Positions 60,058-64,000 of a DNA stretch of 64,000 nt are shown one piece after another. The DNA lies in contig CALRGJ010000004.1 in NCBI GenBank assembly GCA_943357285.1, positions 1 to 64,000 on the forward strand, read 5' to 3'. The position numbers and the translations under genes are program-made. Position 1 is the first letter of the stretch. The number at the start of each line of letters is the position of its first letter. The notes below the pieces were generated by a model that was not told the origin of the DNA, did no database searches, and was given only the letters and a program-made list of their open reading frames with translations. The DNA is from Candidatus Peribacteria bacterium (GTDB lineage: Bacteria > Patescibacteriota > Gracilibacteria > UBA1369 > LOWO2-01-FULL-3).

Positions 60058-60086
60058 ATTATATCAGAAAAAGAGCTCTTCTACAA
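60058..60086 (-). promoter_or_regulatory. promoter of the VirD4-like gene, overlapping the glyS terminator
   Basis: Minus strand TTGTAG (60086-60081), 17-bp spacer, consensus TATAAT (60063-60058) with extended TG. The -35 box is part of the terminator hairpin of glyS. Confidence 0.65.
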
Positions 60087-60101
60087 GTGTAGAGGAGCTC
60101 T
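60066..60101 (-). terminator. rho-independent terminator of dtd-glyS
   Basis: On the minus strand AGAGCTCCTCTAC, a 4-nt loop, GTAGAAGAGCTCT and a TTTTTC tail: a 13-bp stem with one mismatch, 25 bp after the glyS stop. Confidence 0.85.
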
Positions 60102-60125
60102 AATGGTGTTTTTGTCAATCTGTCT

Positions 60126-61511
60126 CTATTTCAACTTTTCTTCAAGGAATTTCTCAATGTCAGTTATGGCGATTCTTTCTTGGTTCGTGGTATCGCGATC
60201 ACGAATTGTGACCATATTATCCTTCTCTATAGTGTCGAAATCTACTGTAATGCAATAAGGTGTACCAATTTCATCCTGACGGCGGTAGCGCTTACCCACA
60301 GCTCCAGATTCGTCGTATTCTACGTTCCACTTCTTGCTTAGGGTCTTGTAGATATCTTCGGCGATCTTAATAAGTTCAGGCTTCTTGATTAATGGGAAAA
60401 TTGCGGCTTTTACTGGTGCGATTTTAGGGTCGAAATGCATGATGGTACGTGGTTCTCCTCCGACTGTGTCTTCTTCGTAGGCATTGATTAAGGCGATAAG
60501 TACTGTTCTGTCGGCACCGAAAGATGGCTCAATAACGTGTGGAATGAATTTTTCGTTAGTCATTGGATCTAGATATTCCAATTTTTCTTTTGAAAAAGTT
60601 TGGTGTTGAGTAAGATCGAAATCTCCTCTGTAAGCAAGTCCCATCAATTCTCCCCACCCGAATGGAAATTCATATTCAATATCGAAAGTCATACTTGAAT
60701 AATGAGATAGTTCGTCTTTTTCGTGTTCGCGATAGCGAAGGCTATCTTTCTTGATTCCTAGGTCTAGGTACCACTGCCAACAAACTTTTTTCCAATCATC
60801 AAAAATTCTCTTAATTTCAGATTTATCTTTTGGTGAAACAAAATATTCAATTTCCATCTGCTCAAATTCGCGAGTACGGAAGGTGAAGTTTCCAGGTGTA
60901 ATTTCGTTTCTGAAGGCTTTACCAATCTGTCCAATTCCGAAGGGCACTTTCTGGCGGCAGCTTTGTACAACGTTTTTGAAATTTACGAAAATACCCTGAG
61001 CTGTCTCCGGTCGGAGATATACAGCTGTGGATGTTTCTTCTACTACACCTTGATGAGTCTTGAACATTAAGTTGAATGAACGAGCTTCGGTGAAGTCGCT
61101 AGTCCCGCATTTTGGACATTTTAGTTTATTTGCTGTGATTATTTCTGTGACTTCCTTTAACGATTTACCGACTGCAGCTTCTATTCCGAGATGTTCTTCT
61201 ATGAGCTTGTCTCCTCTGATTCTTTCCTTGCATTTCTTGCAGTCTATAAGTGGGTCGGAGAATGAGGCTACGTGACCTGACGCTTCCCAAACTTTTGGGT
61301 TCATTAGTATTCCGGCATCTAAACCTACCATATCATCTCTCTCGCGTACGAAAGTTTTCCACCAAAATTCTTTGATGTTTTTTTTGAGCTCGCAGCCGTA
61401 TGGACCGTAATCCCAGGTATTAGCGAAGCCTCCGTATATTTCTGAACCAGGAAAAATGAATCCCCTTCTTTTACATAGTGCCGCCACTTTCTCCATGATT
61501 GTTTGTGCCAT
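60126..61511 (-). CDS. glyS: glycyl-tRNA synthetase (alpha2 type)
   Basis: A 461-residue class II synthetase of the homodimeric type. Landmarks are RGFIFPGSEIYGGFANTWDYGP at the N-terminus, a CxxC zinc-like pair (CKKC and CPKC), motif 2 in FRNEITPGNFTFRTREFEQME and motif 3 in PSFGADRT. It follows dtd by 9 bp. The pairing is functionally sensible because Dtd removes glycine mischarged on tRNA-Ala and D-amino acids. Confidence 0.96.
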   Translation of the reverse strand: MAQTIMEKVAALCKRRGFIFPGSEIYGGFANTWDYGPYGCELKKNIKEFWWKTFVRERDDMVGLDAGILMNPKVWEASGHVASFSDPLIDCKKCKERIRGDKLIEEHLGIEAAVGKSLKEVTEIITANKLKCPKCGTSDFTEARSFNLMFKTHQGVVEETSTAVYLRPETAQGIFVNFKNVVQSCRQKVPFGIGQIGKAFRNEITPGNFTFRTREFEQMEIEYFVSPKDKSEIKRIFDDWKKVCWQWYLDLGIKKDSLRYREHEKDELSHYSSMTFDIEYEFPFGWGELMGLAYRGDFDLTQHQTFSKEKLEYLDPMTNEKFIPHVIEPSFGADRTVLIALINAYEEDTVGGEPRTIMHFDPKIAPVKAAIFPLIKKPELIKIAEDIYKTLSKKWNVEYDESGAVGKRYRRQDEIGTPYCITVDFDTIEKDNMVTIRDRDTTNQERIAITDIEKFLEEKLK

Positions 61512-61520
61512 ATTCGGTGT

Positions 61521-61967
61521 TTAGTTTAATTTGCTATCAATAATTAGCGTAATTGGACCCTGGTTGACAAGGTGTACTTGCATATCAGCCCCAAAAACTC
61601 CTGTTTGAACTTTTATTCCTTTTTCTTTTAGTTTCTCTATAAACTTGTCGTAAAGTGGTTTTGCCACCTCTGGTTTTGCAGCTTCAATGAAATCTGGTCT
61701 GCGTCCTTTACGACAGCTGGCATATAAGGTGAATTGGGAAATTGCGAGAATTTCCTCGCCAACTTCTATAATAGATTTTTCGAAATATTTACCTTCGCTT
61801 TCAAATATTCTGAGGTTGGATATTTTCTCGACGAGGTATTCTATGTCTTTCTCTGTGTCGTCGTGGGTAACGCCTATAAGTAAGACTATGCCGCTTTTGA
61901 TTTCACCGTGAACTTTGTTTTCTATTTCTACTTTGGCCGGTCCGGACTTTTGTAATACTACTTTCAA
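61521..61967 (-). CDS. dtd: D-aminoacyl-tRNA deacylase
   Basis: Dtd hydrolyses D-aminoacyl-tRNA and glycyl-tRNA(Ala). The 148-residue protein has the SQFTLYA motif and the Gly-cisPro motif in NQGPITLIID that excludes L-amino acids. The start is a TTG codon (61967-61965): its position matches the family start MKVVLQ and no ATG is available nearby. First gene of the dtd-glyS operon. Confidence 0.95.
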   Translation of the reverse strand: MKVVLQKSGPAKVEIENKVHGEIKSGIVLLIGVTHDDTEKDIEYLVEKISNLRIFESEGKYFEKSIIEVGEEILAISQFTLYASCRKGRRPDFIEAAKPEVAKPLYDKFIEKLKEKGIKVQTGVFGADMQVHLVNQGPITLIIDSKLN

Positions 61968-62136
61968 TGTTTTGAGAATTATTGTGCTGTAAAGTTAGCA
62001 TGTTGAACGGACTTAGACAACACTTTTGAGGCTAGTTTTTTCCTTTTGTGCTGCTGATTTTCATTATTTAAATTCGCTAAATTTGCCAAATTTTATTTTA
62101 GTTTCAGAATTTAAAGTGCTACTTAATTAATTATTT

Positions 62137-62448
62137 ATGAATAAGGAAATTATATGCTTGAATTCTTGTAAAATTAATTTGGATTTTTCATCGAGAAAAA
62201 TTTTCGTTGATGATGACGCGTTGATTTTGCGTAATAAATTGTTTGAATTGTTTGTGTGTTTTGTAAAGCATTCCGGAATAGTAGTTACACGAACTCAGTT
62301 GTTGGAAGAAGTTTGGGATCGCAATATTTGTTGGCCAACTAATACTTTGGATGTTCATGTTTCTATGTTGCGGAAGACACTTGGAAAACGTCTTGGCTAC
62401 GACGTTATTCGTACTGTGCATTGCATAGGATATATTTTTGAAATTTGA
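62137..62448 (+). CDS. orphan OmpR/PhoB-type DNA-binding domain protein
   Basis: A 103-residue protein consisting only of the winged-helix effector domain of response regulators: FELFVCFVKHSGIVVTRTQLLEEVWD, then TLDVHVSMLRKTLGKR and IRTVHCIGYIFEI. There is no receiver domain, so regulation by a histidine kinase is not evident. It precedes the sigma-like gene and the two could be functionally linked. Confidence 0.88.
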   Translation: MNKEIICLNSCKINLDFSSRKIFVDDDALILRNKLFELFVCFVKHSGIVVTRTQLLEEVWDRNICWPTNTLDVHVSMLRKTLGKRLGYDVIRTVHCIGYIFEI

Positions 62449-62502
62449 AAAACTATTAAACAACAAACTATTTTGGCAAGATACTCAACACCATTTTTTT
62501 GA

Positions 62503-62508
62503 TATAAT
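62503..62508 (+). promoter_or_regulatory. -10 box of the sigma-like gene
   Basis: Consensus TATAAT (62503-62508); transcription would start near 62515, about 49 bp before the chosen ATG at 62564. This argues against the longer frame that begins with a TTG at 62438. Confidence 0.5.
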
Positions 62509-62563
62509 TCCAAAATGTTTTTATAATCGACTCAAGTTAAATCCTCTTAACCTCCTAATTCCT

Positions 62564-63643
62564 ATGTATAGCCCGCAAGTTGCGCCTGTTGTTCAAACAG
62601 TTACTGATTTGCATAACCTCGTAGACAATCTTTTGTTGTTACTTTCTGATAAAGAGAAAGTTGTAATCACAAAGCGTTTTGCTTTGGCTGGTATCACAAG
62701 AGCTACGTTGGAAGAAATCGGACAAGAATTTTCTGTCACTAGAGAGCGTGTAAGGCAGATTGAAAAAAATGCTTTAGCTAAAATGCGTCGCAATGTTTTC
62801 AATACAGCTTTGAAAAGTCTTCATGAGTTTGTTGGAAGTATTGTGAGAAAACATGGAGGTATTATGAAATCTGAAAACTTAATTAATGAGTTGTCAGAAA
62901 TTTTGCCCAATGATGTAAAAGTAGATGTCAATAATTTGAATTTGTCTTTGGCTTTGCATGACAATTTGGAATGCGTAGGAAATACAATAAATTTTTATCC
63001 TTATGTGAGAGATAAAGCTATTCCGGAATATTCTTTAAAACATGTTTCTGATCAATTAATCAATCAGCTTCATAAGTATGGAGATGTTAAGGCAATTGAT
63101 AAGATTCAGGAAGATTTGGGAGGACAACTTAAGCAAAATGATTTTGATCTTCTTAAAGTTAAATCGTTAATTGAAATAGATAAGAGACTAACAATCCTTG
63201 ATGATGATTTAGTTGGTTTATTGGAGTGGAGACATATTCATCCTCGCACTTTACGTGATAAAATTATGTTTGTTCTCAGAGGCGATAAATCTCCTATGCA
63301 TTTTTCTGCTATAGCTGAGAGAATTGGAAAAGCTGATTTTGATGCGCGTAGAGTAAATGTTCAGGCTGTGCACAATGAGCTTATTAGACATGATCAATTC
63401 GTTTTGATTGGTCGTGGTATTTATGCTCTTTCAGAATGGGGTTACGAGAAAGGGACGGTTGCGGAAGTTATTGAAAAGATTCTTAAAGATCATAAAGAGC
63501 TCGAACAAGATAAAATCGTTGATTTGGTTTTAAAACAACGCGACGTGAAAAAAATTACTATTGTTCTTGCGCTTAAGAATGATAGGAAATTTGCACGTAT
63601 TGGACGTAGAGTTTATAAATTGAAATCTGGTGCCAGGGCCTAG
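62564..63643 (+). CDS. sigma-70 region 4 / HARE-HTH protein
   Basis: A 359-residue protein. Residues about 25-75 match sigma-70 region 4 (LSDKEKVVITKRF, then TLEEIGQEFSVTRERVRQIEKNALAKMRR), the part that binds the -35 box. There is no region 2, so it cannot by itself melt promoters. A middle helical region follows, then a HARE-HTH domain (about 218-290: LRDKIMFVLRGDKSPMHFSAIAERIG, then YALSEWGY), as in RpoE/delta subunits. It may act as an auxiliary RNA-polymerase factor. The start is the ATG at 62564 (MYSPQVAPVVQ). Confidence 0.85.
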   Translation: MYSPQVAPVVQTVTDLHNLVDNLLLLLSDKEKVVITKRFALAGITRATLEEIGQEFSVTRERVRQIEKNALAKMRRNVFNTALKSLHEFVGSIVRKHGGIMKSENLINELSEILPNDVKVDVNNLNLSLALHDNLECVGNTINFYPYVRDKAIPEYSLKHVSDQLINQLHKYGDVKAIDKIQEDLGGQLKQNDFDLLKVKSLIEIDKRLTILDDDLVGLLEWRHIHPRTLRDKIMFVLRGDKSPMHFSAIAERIGKADFDARRVNVQAVHNELIRHDQFVLIGRGIYALSEWGYEKGTVAEVIEKILKDHKELEQDKIVDLVLKQRDVKKITIVLALKNDRKFARIGRRVYKLKSGARA

Positions 63644-64000
63644 ATTTTTATAAATTTTGTTTTATCCTTATCGTATTCAGTTTTTAGACCTTGAAGGTTC
63701 TTGTTTATTGAATCAACTGCGAGGTCTTTTACTTGATCTTTGTACTTTCCAGTTGAATCTTCCAAGACTTCTTTAGCTTCCTTGTTTTCGGGATCTACTT
63801 TTAAAATTTCTTCGGCTGCTTTCATGGCTTTATCAAACTTTTTTAGTTTAACTAGTGTGTCCAAGTACTTTTCTCCGCCGTAGACGAATTCTTTTGTTTG
63901 AACTATCTCTCCTTCCAGTTTACGAGATTTTATTTGAGATTCTATTTCTTGGATTTTCTTGCTAAATCTATTTATTTTTCTTAAATCATCGAGAAAGCTT
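63640..64000 (-). CDS. partial TPR-like/coiled-coil protein (5' end outside the window)
   Basis: The frame is open from its stop at 63640 to the right edge of the window. The visible ~119 residues begin with a coiled-coil-like, Lys/Arg-rich segment, then a TPR-like pair of helices (YLDTLVKLKKFDKAMKAAEEILKVDPENKEAKEVL) and a charged tail. No function can be assigned. It overlaps the convergent sigma-like gene by 4 bp. Confidence 0.6.
   Translation of the reverse strand, partial: SFLDDLRKINRFSKKIQEIESQIKSRKLEGEIVQTKEFVYGGEKYLDTLVKLKKFDKAMKAAEEILKVDPENKEAKEVLEDSTGKYKDQVKDLAVDSINKNLQGLKTEYDKDKTKFIKI

Noticed and set aside
62438-62563. N-terminal extension of the sigma-like gene from a TTG codon
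   Set aside because: A consensus TATAAT lies inside the extension, and the extra residues do not resemble a domain.
1-64000. CRISPR arrays, insertion sequences, prophage or plasmid origin
   Set aside because: No regularly spaced repeats, transposase, integrase, capsid or replication genes were seen.

Overview
The window looks like a chromosome segment of a Patescibacteria / Candidate Phyla Radiation bacterium. Base composition is low GC and genes are packed on both strands with many 4-20 bp overlaps. TGA works as a normal stop (for example at the end of gatB), so the Gracilibacteria/Absconditabacteria recoding of TGA is excluded. A VirD4-like ATPase, a TrbC/VirB2-like small pilin, a sigma-region-4/HARE-HTH protein and DUF-type membrane proteins fit this group. 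Complete-looking folate and riboflavin segments, MurC and MurJ point to a less reduced lineage, perhaps Peregrinibacteria-like; that placement is inference.

Layout. 0-11 kb: gatB, small membrane proteins, an ankyrin protein, tRNA-Ala, a DinD gene with a palindrome inside its promoter, a WecG-type glycosyltransferase, a Trm9-like methyltransferase, a LysM-like protein and Elp3. 11-19 kb: recG-tyrS, a TrmB regulator, rluD, rplU, obg-pth, tRNA-Leu and DedA. 19-24.5 kb: an overlapping six-gene folate operon (folP, PTPS, folK, folE, pabA, pabB) with no folB, then thiI. 24.5-33.4 kb: uvrC with an internal acetyltransferase domain, der, a pilin-like protein, a glycosyltransferase, and an operon of anti-sigma-type kinase, STAS protein and PrsW protease. 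33.5-38 kb: rpsB-(membrane protein)-tsf, ribBA, ribD. 38-44.5 kb: murJ, an NTT/MFS-HEAT transporter-like protein with a STAS protein and a SpoIIE-type phosphatase, then queA. 44.5-51 kb: a three-domain ATP-grasp/retropepsin/DUF1704 fusion with a PKD-7TM partner, and a large surface protein. 51-55.9 kb: yggT, cysS, murC, ftsB-like, two tRNA-Met genes and an unknown protein. 55.9-57.25 kb: a GC-rich island with one Cys-rich lipoprotein gene and long inverted repeats, out of character with all else here. 57.3-64 kb: VirD4-like ATPase, glyS, dtd, an orphan OmpR-type DNA-binding domain, the sigma-like protein and the 3' part of a TPR-like gene.

Cooperation. Two separate operons together carry the parts of a partner-switching circuit (one HATPase kinase, two STAS antagonists, one PP2C phosphatase), one tied to PrsW and the other to a transporter-like HEAT protein. 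Elp3 and the Trm9-like enzyme, about 1.1 kb apart, could make the wobble base mcm5U34, alongside ThiI and QueA. The folate cluster probably bypasses FolB through a PTPS-III enzyme.

Transcription signals read as TTGNNN-17-TANNNT promoters, often with an extended TGn -10. In several cases the start codon sits 6-9 bp after the -10 box, which implies leaderless mRNAs.
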